33,567 nucleotides of DNA, taken from NCBI GenBank assembly GCA_947630675.1, contig CANRIN010000017.1:1-33567 (forward strand). The letters run 5' to 3'. Shown in pieces: positions 1 through 8,026 of this stretch; within the stretch, counting starts at the first letter, position 1; every line of letters starts with the position of its first letter. The notes beneath the pieces were generated by a model. That model did not search any database and was not told where the DNA came from. It saw only the letters and a list, made by a program, of their open reading frames with translations. The position numbers and the translations under genes were made by a program. The stretch is from an uncultured Clostridia bacterium. GTDB lineage: Bacteria > Bacillota > Clostridia > Oscillospirales > JAAYOS01.

Positions 1-253
1 TGCTGCCGTCATGCCAGCGCGGGCCGACGGTGTGTATGACATATTTGCAGGGCAGACGGTAGGCGCGGGTGATTTTCGCGTCGCCAACATCACAGCCGCC
101 GAGCGTCCTGCACTCGTCGGCAAGCTCCGGCCCTGCGGCGCGGTGGATAGCGCCGTCCACGCCGCCTCCGCCGAGAAGAGCGCGGTTTGCGGCGTTGACT
201 ATCGCGTCCACCTTCATCACCGTGATGTCGTTTCTGACTATTTCGAGCGGCAT
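1..253 (-). CDS. Macro-domain protein (ADP-ribose/O-acetyl-ADP-ribose hydrolase type), 3' part cut by window edge
   Basis: The minus strand has an open frame from ATG at 253 running off the left edge, absent from the ORF track because it has no stop here. The 84 visible residues start [23 protein letters not shown] and continue with a Gly-rich loop ([16 protein letters not shown]) and VIHTVGP. This is the N-terminal half of a macro domain of the YmdB/Af1521 class, which binds ADP-ribose and commonly hydrolyses O-acetyl-ADP-ribose or protein ADP-ribose; NAAN plus the [10 protein letters not shown] loop is the ligand-binding signature. A run of G (AGAGGGGG) lies 7 bases before the ATG. The 5' UTR from the promoter at 343-372 contains a hairpin (280-306, GGACCGTACC with a GAAA loop and one bulged base). 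The specific substrate cannot be told from this half. Confidence 0.9.
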   Translation of the reverse strand, partial: MPLEIVRNDITVMKVDAIVNAANRALLGGGGVDGAIHRAAGPELADECRTLGGCDVGDAKITRAYRLPCKYVIHTVGPRWHDGS

Positions 254-342
254 GACTGTACCCCCTCTGCGCTTCGGAGCGGGACCGGTACCTTTCGGTA
301 CGGTCCGCATGCGCCGGTATTGCACAATATATTCATGTGACT

Positions 343-372
343 ATGATACCATACGGCTGCGGCGGGTGTCAA
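343..372 (-). promoter_or_regulatory. Sigma-A type promoter for the macro-domain gene
   Basis: On the minus strand TTGACA (367-372) is followed after 18 bases by TATCAT (343-348). It lies about 90 bases before the macro-domain ATG and is back to back with the promoter at 388-416. Confidence 0.6.
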
Positions 373-387
373 TAAGCCGCTCCTCGC

Positions 388-416
388 TTGACTTGAGCAG
401 GAAAAAGGGCTAAAAT
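388..416 (+). promoter_or_regulatory. Sigma-A type promoter for the MDR dehydrogenase gene
   Basis: TTGACT (388-393), 17-base spacer, TAAAAT (411-416). The resulting leader of about 100 bases ends in GGAGGTG before the ATG at 522 and contains a small hairpin (GACGG TAT CCGTC). Confidence 0.6.
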
Positions 417-521
417 GACTGTATCTAACGAGAAGCGCGGACGGCATACCGGAAAAGGGCAGAGCGGTGAGAAAATTCCCCACAGCCCGGACGGTATCCG
501 TCGGACGGAGGTGCGTCAATT

Positions 522-1451
522 ATGAAGGGACTTTGTTATGTCGGCAAACCGGCTCCGGTGCTGCGGACCGACCTGCCTGTGCCCGAGCCGGAGGAGCGCG
601 AAAGTCTGATAAGGATAAGGCTCGCGGCGATATGCTCCACCGACCGCGAAGTGCTCGCGGGCTACAAGCCGGATTTCCGGGGAGTGATGGGCCACGAGTT
701 TGTCGGCACGGTCGAGCGCTCGCCGGATGCGTCGCTTGTCGGCGCGCGCGTCGTCGGCGAGCTGAATGCCGGCTGCGGGGAGTGCATCTACTGCCGCACC
801 GGCAGGGAGGGACACTGCATCCACCGCCGCGTGATAGGGCTTACGGACAAGGACGGCTGCTTTGCGGAGTATATGACGCTCCGCACCGACCTTCTCCATC
901 GCATCCCGGACGGACTTCCGGACGAGGTCGCGGTGTTCTGCGAACCGCTCGCGGCGGCATTGGAGATCCCGGATAAGGTACACGTCCGCCCGAGCGAGCC
1001 CGCCGCCGTCGTCGGCGACGGACGCCTCGCCTTGATGATAGCGCAGGTGCTCGCGCTCACCGGCGCGGAGGTCGTCGTCGCGGGAAAGCACCCCGAAAAG
1101 CTCGAGCGCTTCCGGTCGTTCGCACGGACCGAGCTCCGCGGGGACGAGACCTTCGAGCTCGTGGTGGACGCTTCCGGCTCGCCCTCCGGCTTCGAGACTG
1201 CGAGGCGGCTCGTGCGGCACCGCGGAACGCTCGTCCTCAAGAGCACCTTTGCGGAGAAGACGCCGATGAACCTCGCGGACCTCGTCGTGAATGAGGTGAC
1301 GCTCGTCGGCAGCCGATGCGGCCCGTTCGAGCCGGCTCTGCGCCTGCTCGAGAGGGGACTGGTCACGCTTCCGCCGATAGAGCTCTATCCCATAGAGGAG
1401 TACGAGGCGGCGTTCCGGTCGAGGGCGTTCAAGAGCGGGTTTAAATTCTGA
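522..1451 (+). CDS. Zinc-dependent medium-chain dehydrogenase (alcohol/threonine dehydrogenase family)
   Basis: This 309-residue protein is an MDR-superfamily NAD(P)-dependent alcohol or polyol dehydrogenase. Visible signatures: catalytic-zinc ligands Cys38 (AICSTD) and His58-Glu59 (GHEF), a complete structural-zinc lobe with Cys at 85, 88, 91 and 99 (CGECIYC, then C), and a Rossmann dinucleotide motif [15 protein letters not shown] near residue 163. It is somewhat shorter than the usual 340-350 residues. ATG at 522 is preceded by GGAGGTGCGTCAATT. mtnA starts 40 bases downstream on the same strand with its own GGAGGA site, so the two may be co-transcribed. The substrate is not evident; a sugar-alcohol, threonine or short-chain alcohol role would all fit. 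Confidence 0.87.
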   Translation: MKGLCYVGKPAPVLRTDLPVPEPEERESLIRIRLAAICSTDREVLAGYKPDFRGVMGHEFVGTVERSPDASLVGARVVGELNAGCGECIYCRTGREGHCIHRRVIGLTDKDGCFAEYMTLRTDLLHRIPDGLPDEVAVFCEPLAAALEIPDKVHVRPSEPAAVVGDGRLALMIAQVLALTGAEVVVAGKHPEKLERFRSFARTELRGDETFELVVDASGSPSGFETARRLVRHRGTLVLKSTFAEKTPMNLADLVVNEVTLVGSRCGPFEPALRLLERGLVTLPPIELYPIEEYEAAFRSRAFKSGFKF

Positions 1452-1491
1452 GAAAAGCATAAAAAGATACTTACATAAAAGGAGGACAAAT

Positions 1492-2562
1492 ATGGATATC
1501 AGAAGCGTTACACATGTGAAAAACGTCTATCCGAGCGCGGGCGGAGCCGCGGTCACGATAATCGACCAGACGCTCCTGCCGAACGAGGTGAAGTACATCG
1601 AGCTCGGGAGCGCCGAAGCGCTCTACGAGGCGATAAAGCTCCTGCGCGTGCGCGGGGCCCCGGCGATAGGGATCTGCGCGGGCTTCGGCATGGCGGCGCT
1701 CGCGCGCGGGATAGATGCTGACGGCGAGGACTTTGTCCGCGAGTTCGAGCGGCTTGCGGACTACCTTAACTCCTCCCGCCCGACGGCGGTGAATCTCTCC
1801 TGGGCGCTGAAGCGCATGTGCGGAGTGGCGCGCGACGTGAGCGCGCTTCCGCGCACGGAACGCATCGCCGCGCTCGACCGCGAGGCGCAGGCCATACAGG
1901 ACGAGGACATCGACATGTGCCGCCGCATATCCGAGTACGGGCTTTCGCTGCTGCACGACGGAGCGGGCGTTCTCACCCACTGCAACGCGGGGCCGCTCGC
2001 GACCTCGCGCTACGGCACGGCGCTCGGGCCTCTCTTCCTCGGGCGGGAGAGGGGAATGAACTTCCGCGTATTCTCGGATGAGACCCGCCCGCTGCTCCAG
2101 GGCGCGCGGCTTACGAGCTACGAGCTGCACGCCGCCGGGATAGACGTCACGCTGATATGCGACAACATGGCGTCCATCGTCATGAAGAACGGATGGATAG
2201 ACGCGTGCCTCGTCGGCTGCGACCGAATCGCCGCAAACGGCGATACCGCAAACAAGATAGGCACATCCGGCGTCGCGATACTCGCAAAGCACTACGGCAT
2301 ACCGTTCTACGTTCTCGGCCCGACCTCCACGATAGACATGAACTGCCCCACGGGAGACGACATAGAGATAGAGCTCCGCGACCCGGAGGAGATCGCCGAG
2401 AAGTTCTACTCGAAGCGTATGGCCCCGGAGGGCGTGAAGTGCTACAACCCCGCCTTCGACGTGACCGACCACAGCCTTATAACCGGAATAGTCACCGAGC
2501 ACGGGGTGCTGCGTCCGCCGTTCGACGTGTCGCTCCGTAGTCTTTTTAACCAAAAAAGGTGA
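1492..2562 (+). CDS. mtnA: Methylthioribose-1-phosphate isomerase (MtnA/eIF2B-like)
   Basis: The 356-residue protein matches the aldose-ketose isomerase branch of the eIF2B-alpha/beta/delta family, which converts 5-methylthioribose-1-phosphate to methylthioribulose-1-phosphate in methionine salvage. Seen directly: RVRGAPAIG near residue 52, [11 protein letters not shown] with Cys164, [16 protein letters not shown], and [17 protein letters not shown] with Asp244. Cys164 and Asp244 match the catalytic Cys160/Asp240 known from Bacillus MtnA. The start follows AAGGAGGACAAAT. No other methionine-salvage gene (mtnK, mtnN, mtnB and so on) is in the window, so a related pentose-phosphate isomerase role (for example ribose-1,5-bisphosphate or 5-deoxyribose-1-phosphate) is possible. 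The next gene is a nucleoside-type binding protein, which fits purine-nucleoside or MTA scavenging, but that link is an inference. Confidence 0.9.
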   Translation: MDIRSVTHVKNVYPSAGGAAVTIIDQTLLPNEVKYIELGSAEALYEAIKLLRVRGAPAIGICAGFGMAALARGIDADGEDFVREFERLADYLNSSRPTAVNLSWALKRMCGVARDVSALPRTERIAALDREAQAIQDEDIDMCRRISEYGLSLLHDGAGVLTHCNAGPLATSRYGTALGPLFLGRERGMNFRVFSDETRPLLQGARLTSYELHAAGIDVTLICDNMASIVMKNGWIDACLVGCDRIAANGDTANKIGTSGVAILAKHYGIPFYVLGPTSTIDMNCPTGDDIEIELRDPEEIAEKFYSKRMAPEGVKCYNPAFDVTDHSLITGIVTEHGVLRPPFDVSLRSLFNQKR

Positions 2563-2595
2563 CGCCGAACTGTGCAGATTGTGGAAGTTATCGCC

Positions 2596-2624
2596 TTGAA
2601 ATGCATCGGGCGCGGTGCTATAAT
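2596..2624 (+). promoter_or_regulatory. Strong sigma-A promoter for the BMP lipoprotein
   Basis: TTGAAA (2596-2601), 17-base spacer, perfect TATAAT (2619-2624). The ATG at 2705 is about 75 bases after the expected start site, preceded by TTAGGAGGAATATAAA. Confidence 0.75.
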
Positions 2625-2704
2625 GACACTGAAAATGGTGTCGGATCGTGCTGCGAAGGCTGCTCCGCCGCCGTTTCGTTCAAAAATTTTAGGAGGAATA
2701 TAAA

Positions 2705-3832
2705 ATGAAGAAAGTGCTTGCACTTACCCTCGCGCTTGTCATGTGCTTCGGCCTTGTCGCCTGCTCCGGCGGTACGACCACCAGCGCTGAACCGAGCGGA
2801 GATCCCAGCACGCTCAAGATAGCCATCGTCACCAGCCCGAGTGGCGTTGACGACGGCTCCTTCAACGAGGATAACTACAACGGCATCCTCGCGTTCATCG
2901 CGAATCATCCCGGCGCCACCGTCACCCCCGTCAACGAGCCGACCGGCGAGGCTACCGCCTCCGTCCAGGCCGTCGCGGACTGCTTTGCCGACTATGACGT
3001 CATTGTCACCCCGGGCTTCCAGTTCGCCGGCATCGGCGCTCTGGCTCAGGAGAACCCGGACAAGAAGTTCATCCTTGTCGACAGCTTCCCGGCCGACGCC
3101 GAGGGCAACGAGATAACGGTCGACAACATCTACGCCATGCAGTTCGCGGAGCAGGAGAGCGGCTTCTTTGCCGGCGTCGCCGCCGCGATGGAGACCCAGA
3201 CCGGCAAGGTCGCGGTCGTCAACGGCGTCGCGTTCCCGTCGAACGTCAACTATCAGTACGGTTTTGAGTCCGGCGTCTACTATGCCAACAAGAACCTCGG
3301 CACCTCTGCCACGATGGTCGAGCTCCCGTCCTACGCGGGCACCGACGTCACCGGCGCTAACGTCGGCGGCAACTACGTCGGCGACTTCAACGACGAGGCT
3401 ACCGGCAAGGTCGTCGGCGAGGCTCTTATCGCCGAGGGCTGCGACATAATCTTCGTCGCCGCCGGCAACTCCGGCAACGGCGTCTTCACCGCTGCCAAGG
3501 AGAACGGCAATGTCAAGGTCATCGGCTGCGACGTCGACCAGTATGACGACGGCGCTAACGGCGACTCGAACATCATCCTCACCTCTGTTCTCAAGAACAT
3601 GGCGCAGGAGGTCGAGCGTCAGCTGAACGCCATCGAGGACGGCACCTTCAAGGGCGGCAACTACACCCTCCATGCCGACACCGACTCCACCGGCTATGTC
3701 TCCGCCGACGGCCGTCAGCAGCTCAGCGAGGCTACCCTCAGCGCCCTCACCGACGCGTATGCGAAGGTCAAGAGCGGCGAGATAGTCCCGGCTGCGAACT
3801 TCAACGGCGTCTCGCCCGAGAGCTTCCAGTAA
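2705..3832 (+). CDS. BMP-family (PnrA/Med-type) substrate-binding lipoprotein
   Basis: This 375-residue lipoprotein has a signal peptide ending in the lipobox LVAC with Cys20, then a basic membrane protein (BMP) fold: DDGSFNEDNYNGI near residue 50, DVIVTPGFQF, KKFILVDS, and VIGCDVDQYDDG. BMP proteins such as PnrA are the cell-surface receptors of ABC importers for purine nucleosides. No ATPase or permease gene follows; the gene is closed by a strong terminator, so it is either a solitary receptor or its transporter is elsewhere. Isoleucine is coded mainly by ATC here, whereas neighbouring genes favour ATA; together with the perfect TATAAT box this suggests high expression. Ligand specificity is inferred from family only. 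Confidence 0.9.
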   Translation: MKKVLALTLALVMCFGLVACSGGTTTSAEPSGDPSTLKIAIVTSPSGVDDGSFNEDNYNGILAFIANHPGATVTPVNEPTGEATASVQAVADCFADYDVIVTPGFQFAGIGALAQENPDKKFILVDSFPADAEGNEITVDNIYAMQFAEQESGFFAGVAAAMETQTGKVAVVNGVAFPSNVNYQYGFESGVYYANKNLGTSATMVELPSYAGTDVTGANVGGNYVGDFNDEATGKVVGEALIAEGCDIIFVAAGNSGNGVFTAAKENGNVKVIGCDVDQYDDGANGDSNIILTSVLKNMAQEVERQLNAIEDGTFKGGNYTLHADTDSTGYVSADGRQQLSEATLSALTDAYAKVKSGEIVPAANFNGVSPESFQ

Positions 3833-3862
3833 GAGATGATCCCGGCTTTTGCCGGAGCGTCG

Positions 3863-3895
3863 GACGGGGCCGCATTTGCGGCCCCGTCTTTTGTT
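3863..3895 (+). terminator. Rho-independent terminator of the BMP gene
   Basis: An 11-bp stem GACGGGGCCGC/GCGGCCCCGTC with loop ATTT is followed by TTTTGTT. A smaller hairpin CCGGC-TTTT-GCCGG lies just upstream. Confidence 0.9.
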
Positions 3896-3911
3896 AGGAC
3901 TTTTTCCCGTG

Positions 3912-4135
3912 GCCTCGCAGAGTTTCGCCGCGTAAGCGGCGAAATAGAGTGGAATCTATTTTCGGCGGCGGCGTGTACGTCGCCGAAAATACTTTGCGCG
4001 GAGCGCGCTTCGAAGCGGCGTAGCCGCAAGGAGCAGAGCGGAGTGCTTGCTGCCGGCAGAGCTTTGCTCTGTCCGGCGGCCTCGCTGCAAATTGGTAAGG
4101 GCGCGGATGAAATCCGCGCCCGCGATTTGCAGCGA
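3912..4135 (-). repeat. Multi-hairpin intergenic repeat, core copy A (inverted orientation)
   Basis: This 224-bp block is the reverse complement of the core seen at 13404, 23481 and 29298. Read on the minus strand it has, in order: outer arm TCGCTGCAAAT, an inner hairpin GGGCGCGGAT-GAA-ATCCGCGCCC type, TTACCAATTT, the second outer arm, a hairpin on ACAGAGC/GCTCTG, the TTCGAAGCGCGCTCCGCG segment, GTACACGCCGCC, a hairpin CGCCGC/GCGGCG and the end motif CTCTGCGAGGC. No convincing coding frame exists in it. It lies between the BMP terminator and a small gene, and is the only copy not placed directly after a stop codon. Confidence 0.85.
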
Positions 4136-4208
4136 CATCTTGTATTTCCTCTTGGAATGGTGTAGAATAGAGACCTGCACCAAAGACATACGATTGGGGG
4201 TAGGCAGA

Positions 4209-4616
4209 TTGAATATCGAGCTTACGCAGAAGCAGTTCCGGCTGCTCCTCGATATGGTCTACATCGGCAACTGGGTACTGAACAGCGCGCGCGGGGACGA
4301 CCGCATCACGGCATACGACGACATCGAGAGCCGGATGTTCTTTGAGGCGATGCGCGCCGGTATGCCCGAGCTCGCGGAGTTCCGCGACGGGACGATACAG
4401 GCTAGCCGCGCGTTCGTCGAGGGCGGCATCCACGAGGCTATAATGGACTATGAGGACGCGATGTTCTTCGACATCCTCGCCGAGGAGCTGAGCCGCCGTG
4501 ACATGCAGGCGGAGGGGCTCCGCGCCGAGGAGGGCGAGGAGATGGAGCGCCGCATAGCCGAGTACACGGCGGAGTTCGAGCAGAGCGGCGTGGATCACGT
4601 CCACGTGGACCTCTAG
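4209..4616 (+). CDS. Small acidic helical protein of unknown function
   Basis: I do not recognise this 135-residue protein (NIELTQKQFRLLLDMVYIGNW...). It looks soluble and mostly helical, is rich in Glu and Asp, and ends in a charged segment with HVHVDL. The ORF track starts it at 4047 inside the repeat block; TTG at 4209 is preferred because GGGGG lies 8 bases upstream and the protein-like sequence begins exactly there. It converges with spmB, whose stop is 11 bases away with no terminator between them. Confidence 0.72.
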   Translation: MNIELTQKQFRLLLDMVYIGNWVLNSARGDDRITAYDDIESRMFFEAMRAGMPELAEFRDGTIQASRAFVEGGIHEAIMDYEDAMFFDILAEELSRRDMQAEGLRAEEGEEMERRIAEYTAEFEQSGVDHVHVDL

Positions 4617-4627
4617 GAGGGTGCCAG

Positions 4628-5146
4628 CTAACCGAATATACGGCTGAACAGAGCCGCCATGCAGAAACCGGTGACGTCCGCGACGAGCGCCGCCGGGAGA
4701 GCATGGCGGCTCTTTGTCACCCCAGCGCCGCCGAAGTAGACCGCTATCACATAAAAGGTCGTCTCGGTGGAGCCGAGCATGACCGCCGCCGTGCGCCCCA
4801 CAAGCGAGTCCGCACCCGCGGCGCGGATGATATCCGCGCCGAGCGCAAGCGCGCCCGAGCCGCTGAACGGACGTATCAGCGCGAGCGGTACACACTCTGC
4901 GGGGATCCCCACCGCCTCCGCTGCGGGACGAAGCAGGCCGGTGAGGAGATCGAGCGCGCCGCTCGCGCGGAACATATATATAGCCGTGAAGAGCACGACA
5001 AGCGTGGGAAGTATCCCCGCCGCCGTTCTGAGGCCCTCCTTTGCCCCGTCGGTGAGCGCCGGGAACAGCTCCACTCGCCGTGCGAGCGCCGCCGCGCCAA
5101 CGAGCGCGAGTATGCAGGGGAGGAGGGCGTTCATCAGCGCGTTCAC
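4628..5146 (-). CDS. spmB: Spore maturation protein B
   Basis: The 172-residue membrane protein matches SpmB, the partner of SpmA in spore core dehydration and heat resistance; both belong to the nucleoside-recognition (Gate) membrane family. Recognisable stretches are AKEGLRTAAGILPTLV, MFRASGALDLL, ECVPLALIRPFSGSGAL, VMLGSTETTFYVIAVYFG and LVADVTGF, which parallel Bacillus SpmB along its whole length (about 178 residues). GTG at 5146 is chosen over the longer ORF: GGGAGGG lies 8 bases before it, and GTGA overlaps the spmA stop, a typical translational coupling. ATG at 5134 is an alternative. Confidence 0.9.
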   Translation of the reverse strand: MNALMNALLPCILALVGAAALARRVELFPALTDGAKEGLRTAAGILPTLVVLFTAIYMFRASGALDLLTGLLRPAAEAVGIPAECVPLALIRPFSGSGALALGADIIRAAGADSLVGRTAAVMLGSTETTFYVIAVYFGGAGVTKSRHALPAALVADVTGFCMAALFSRIFG

Positions 5147-5985
5147 GGTGCGAGCCCTCCCGAGCCGTGAGCCGGAGAGGCCGTCTCCTGCCGCACGCGC
5201 CGCTTCCGCATAAGGGTGGGACGGACGGCGGCCCCGCCGCTCCGGGACGCCTCCGCTCCGTTGATGCGCGCCGCGCCTGCGGGTCCGATGACGCGCCCTG
5301 CCGGGTGTGCCGCTCCGCTGTCCGAACGGGGAACGCCGGCCGTGTCCGCGGCTCCGGCGCGCCGTCCGCGCCGCCGCGCGGACGGCGAAGAGCCGTCTTC
5401 CGACTTTTCGCCGCGCCGCCGTCCGATACGGCGGAAGAGCCGGTCGGCCGTGAGCCCTGCCGCGAGCGCAACGGCGCTCGAGCACCACACGGCGGGGAGG
5501 ATGTCAAACGGAGATGTCGCGCCGAGCGACGCCCTCAGCGCCGCTATCGTCGCCGGTACGAGCTGCAGCGACGCCGTGTTCATCACGACGAAGGTGCAGA
5601 GAGAGTCGGTGGCACGTTCGCCGCGCGCCATAAGCGACGCGGCGCGGATGCCGAGCGGCGTCGCGGCATTGCCGAGCCCGAGAAGGTTTGCGGAGAGATT
5701 TGCGGAGACCGCGCCGAGCGCCTCGTCGTCCGAGCTTATGTCCGGCAGGAGACGTCCGAGCAGCGGACGCGCCGCCCGGGCTAGCGCACGGTCAAGCCCG
5801 GCGCGCCGCATGACCTCCAGGACTCCGTTCCAGAGGCAGAGCGTACCGGTGAGGGAGACGGCGAGCTCGACCGCGGCCTTCGCGCCGTCGAGAGCGGCAG
5901 CGCTCACGTCGCCGAGACGCCCGTTCGCCGCCCCGAACACTATCGAACAGATAACCAGCAGGAGCCAGACCGCATCAATCACCAA
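5143..5985 (-). CDS. spmA: Spore maturation protein A with a long low-complexity C-terminal tail
   Basis: Residues 1 to about 190 match SpmA: GAKAAVELAVSLTGTLCLWNGVLEV, SANLSANLLGLGNAATPLGI and FVVMNTASLQLVPATI are the family's conserved segments, and several hydrophobic helices are visible. Known SpmA proteins stop near residue 195. This one continues for about 90 residues of Arg/Ala/Gly/Ser-rich sequence with no membrane segment. The tail fills the gap up to spmB, whose GTG overlaps the stop. It may be read-through of a lost stop or a genuine extension. TTG at 5985 or the adjoining GTG starts the gene after AGGTGG. Confidence 0.88.
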   Translation of the reverse strand: MVIDAVWLLLVICSIVFGAANGRLGDVSAAALDGAKAAVELAVSLTGTLCLWNGVLEVMRRAGLDRALARAARPLLGRLLPDISSDDEALGAVSANLSANLLGLGNAATPLGIRAASLMARGERATDSLCTFVVMNTASLQLVPATIAALRASLGATSPFDILPAVWCSSAVALAAGLTADRLFRRIGRRRGEKSEDGSSPSARRRGRRAGAADTAGVPRSDSGAAHPAGRVIGPAGAARINGAEASRSGGAAVRPTLMRKRRVRQETASPAHGSGGLAP

Positions 5986-6054
5986 TTTTTACCACCTCAA
6001 ACGAAAGGAATACAAAATTTTCATGCATTTTTTGCCGAAAAATGAAAAAAGTTG

Positions 6055-6083
6055 TTGACAACTCAAATTGTGAACAACATAAT
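6055..6083 (+). promoter_or_regulatory. Sigma-A promoter with overlapping inverted repeat, upstream of the AbrB-type gene
   Basis: Consensus TTGACA (6055-6060), 17-base spacer, CATAAT (6078-6083). An imperfect inverted repeat GTTGTTGAC ... GTGAACAAC (about 6051-6078) spans the spacer and would suit a dimeric regulator, possibly the AbrB-type product itself. The region is clearly more AT-rich than its surroundings. Confidence 0.7.
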
Positions 6084-6152
6084 GTAAACGTACGGTTGTT
6101 TTCGACAAGTTATTTACCATGTACCGGCATTAAGACTAAGGAGCTATGCGGA

Positions 6153-6392
6153 ATGAAGACTACCGGAATTGTCAGAAAAGTGGATGAGCTCGGGCGGGTG
6201 GTACTGCCGATAGAGCTGCGCCGAACACTGGAGATAGCGGAGAAGGACCCGCTTGAAATCTATGTGGACGGTGAAAACATTATTCTGCGGAAGCACAGCG
6301 AGCACTGTGTGTTCTGCGGGTCGGACAACTCGCTTGTTGAGTTCAGGGGCAAGTTGGTCTGCAAGTCCTGTAGGGAGGAGCTTGCAAAGTAG
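6153..6392 (+). CDS. abrB: AbrB/SpoVT-type transition-state regulator with C-terminal zinc-ribbon-like motif
   Basis: The 79-residue protein begins MKTTGIVRKVDELGRVVLPIELRR, the swapped-hairpin AbrB DNA-binding domain, followed by the usual PLEIYVDGENIILRKH. Its C-terminus carries two CxxC pairs (CVFCG and CKSCR), a small zinc-binding tail found in many clostridial AbrB proteins. Such proteins are dimeric regulators of post-exponential genes. ATG at 6153 is preferred over the ORF-track start at 6042 because TAAGGAG lies 9 bases upstream and the domain starts there; the longer start would fall within the promoter. A terminator follows at 6493. Confidence 0.92.
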   Translation: MKTTGIVRKVDELGRVVLPIELRRTLEIAEKDPLEIYVDGENIILRKHSEHCVFCGSDNSLVEFRGKLVCKSCREELAK

Positions 6393-6492
6393 CGCTTCGG
6401 AAAACGGATTAAAAACGCGGCGCGAACGAGTATATGCGTTCGCATTGCATTTTGTACCCGTTTTTTAGGGTGTTCAGCAGTGGAACAAAAAA

Positions 6493-6525
6493 CTGGCGGA
6501 GCCAAATACGGCTCCGCCGGTTTTT
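6493..6525 (+). terminator. Terminator downstream of the AbrB-type gene
   Basis: GGCGGAGCC (6495-6503), loop AAATAC, GGCTCCGCC (6510-6518), extended by two pairs and followed by TTTTT. An A-tract on the left side means it could also work on the other strand. Confidence 0.85.
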
Positions 6526-6535
6526 CCGCAACAAA

Positions 6536-6562
6536 AAAGCGGAGCCTCGTCGGCTCCGCTTT
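6536..6562 (-). terminator. Terminator of secG
   Basis: An 11-bp stem AAAGCGGAGCC/GGCTCCGCTTT with a 5-base loop; on the minus strand it runs into a T tract immediately after the secG stop. It faces the 6493 terminator, and both use the same GGAGCC core. Confidence 0.85.
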
Positions 6563-6574
6563 CGTTCTCAAAAT

Positions 6575-6805
6575 TTACGGGATGAGGTTTATCGACAGGG
6601 TGAGGATGATGAAGAGGATAGCCACCCACGTCGTCATTTTGGCGAGACGCGCATCCCACGTCTTTGCCTGATTCTTGGCAAGGAAGGTATCCGCAACGCC
6701 GGAAATGGCGCCGCTGAGGCCGGAGCGCTTACCGCTCTGGAGAAGGACGACCGCGATAAGGAACAGGCTCGCGAGCACCTGAATGATCGTAAAAACGAGT
6801 TTCAA
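6575..6805 (-). CDS. secG: Protein translocase subunit SecG
   Basis: This 76-residue protein has two hydrophobic segments (VFTIIQVLASLFLIAVVLLQ and WVAILFIILTLSIN) joined by the conserved loop QSGKRSGLSGAISG. SecG is the small accessory subunit of the SecYEG channel and assists the SecA-driven step; secA itself lies 1.5 kb away on the other strand. TTG at 6805 is chosen because TTTGGAGG sits 8 bases upstream; the ORF-track start overlaps that ribosome binding site. The gene is monocistronic, with its own promoter (6848-6876) and terminator. Confidence 0.92.
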   Translation of the reverse strand: MKLVFTIIQVLASLFLIAVVLLQSGKRSGLSGAISGVADTFLAKNQAKTWDARLAKMTTWVAILFIILTLSINLIP

Positions 6806-6847
6806 AACAAACGCCTCCAAATATTATTCTATTCCGCAGTAGCTAAT

Positions 6848-6876
6848 AGTATACCACAAGCGGCGCGGTATTTCAA
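6848..6876 (-). promoter_or_regulatory. Sigma-A promoter of secG
   Basis: Minus strand TTGAAA (6871-6876), 17-base spacer, TATACT (6848-6853), about 45 bases before the secG start. Confidence 0.75.
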
Positions 6877-6901
6877 GAGATTTTTTGCCGCTCCCGAAAT
6901 T

Positions 6902-8026
6902 TTATTTCTTTATCAGCTCGCCCGTCGCGAGGGCGCGAAGGTACGCGTTGATGAATCCGTCGAGGTCGCCGTCCATGACGGCGTTGATGTTGCCGTTCTC
7001 AAAGTTCGTGCGGTGATCCTTTGCGAGCGTGTAGGGCATGAAGACGTAGGAGCGTATCTGGCTGCCCCACTCTATCTTCATCTGGACGCCCTTGATGTCG
7101 TCGATGCGGTCGAGATGCTCGCGCTCCTTTATCTCGGCGAGCTTAGCGCGGAGCATACGCATGGCGTACTCGCGGTTCTGGTGCTGGCTGCGCTCGGTCT
7201 GGCAGCTCACGACGACGCCGGAGGGAATATGCGTTATGCGTATCGCGCTCTCGGTCTTGTTGATGTGCTGACCGCCTGCGCCGCTCGAACGGTAGGTGTC
7301 GACCTTCAGGTCCTCGTCGCGTATCTCTATCTCTTCGTTGTCGTCTATCTCGGGCATGACCTCGAGCGCGGCGAAGGAGGTGTGGCGCCGTCCCGCCGCG
7401 TCAAAGGGGCTCACGCGCACGAGCCGGTGGACGCCGTTCTCACCCTTGAGGTAGCCGTAGGCGTTCTCACCCTCTATCGAGATGGTCGCGCTCTTGAGGC
7501 CGGCCTCATCTCCGTCGAGGTAGTCAAGAGTCGTACACTTGTAGCCGTGGCGCTCCGCCCAGCGGGAGTACATGCGGAAGAGCATCTGCGCCCAGTCCTG
7601 CGCCTCGGTGCCGCCCGCGCCGGCATGGAAGGTGAGTATGGCGTTGTTGTGGTCGTACTCGCCGTTGAGGAGGGTCGAAAGCGTCGCCTCCTCGAGGTCC
7701 TTCTCAAGCGCGGCGTACTGCTCGCGCAGCTCGCCGATAAGGCTGTCGTCGTCCATCTCGACGGCGAGCTCGCAGAGCGTCACGGCGTCTTCGTGCATGC
7801 TCTGGAGCTTGTTGTAGCCCGCTATCTTGTCGCGGAGCTGCTTTGTGCGCTGAAGGACCTTCTGCGAGCGCTCGATGTCGTTCCAAAAGCCCTCCGACGC
7901 GGTCTGCTCCTCGAGCTCCGCAAGCTCCTTCTTTGCCGCATCCAGTCCGAGAGCCTTCCCAAGCTCCTCAAGGCGGGGCGCGAGAGCCGCGAGCTTCTGC
8001 TTATATTCGTCAAATTCTATCAGCAA
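6902..8026 (-). CDS. prfB: Peptide chain release factor 2, no programmed frameshift
   Basis: The 374-residue protein is RF2, which releases peptides at UGA and UAA. It has the N-terminal helical domain, AGAGGTEAQDWA, the stop-codon anticodon motif SPF in VRVSPFDAAGRR, and the catalytic loop SGAGGQHINKTESA. The usual +1 frameshift site near codon 25 (CTT then in-frame TGA) is absent: the stretch reads LEELGKALGLDAAKK in one continuous frame. Start is TTG at 8026, preceded by AAAGGA. An ATG at 8037 in another frame would encode only MKLSC before a UGA overlapping the prfB start. The N-terminus aligns in length with Bacillus RF2, supporting this start. Confidence 0.95.
   Translation of the reverse strand: MLIEFDEYKQKLAALAPRLEELGKALGLDAAKKELAELEEQTASEGFWNDIERSQKVLQRTKQLRDKIAGYNKLQSMHEDAVTLCELAVEMDDDSLIGELREQYAALEKDLEEATLSTLLNGEYDHNNAILTFHAGAGGTEAQDWAQMLFRMYSRWAERHGYKCTTLDYLDGDEAGLKSATISIEGENAYGYLKGENGVHRLVRVSPFDAAGRRHTSFAALEVMPEIDDNEEIEIRDEDLKVDTYRSSGAGGQHINKTESAIRITHIPSGVVVSCQTERSQHQNREYAMRMLRAKLAEIKEREHLDRIDDIKGVQMKIEWGSQIRSYVFMPYTLAKDHRTNFENGNINAVMDGDLDGFINAYLRALATGELIKK

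Noticed and set aside
11-413. Two plus-strand ORFs at the left edge (109 and 114 codons)
   Set aside because: They are antisense to the macro-domain gene and cross its promoter.
3894-5507. 537-codon minus-strand ORF over the repeat block, the small gene and spmB
   Set aside because: It runs antisense to a supported gene and through a hairpin repeat, with Arg/Gly/Ala-rich sequence and no domain; long open shadow frames are common in this GC-rich DNA.
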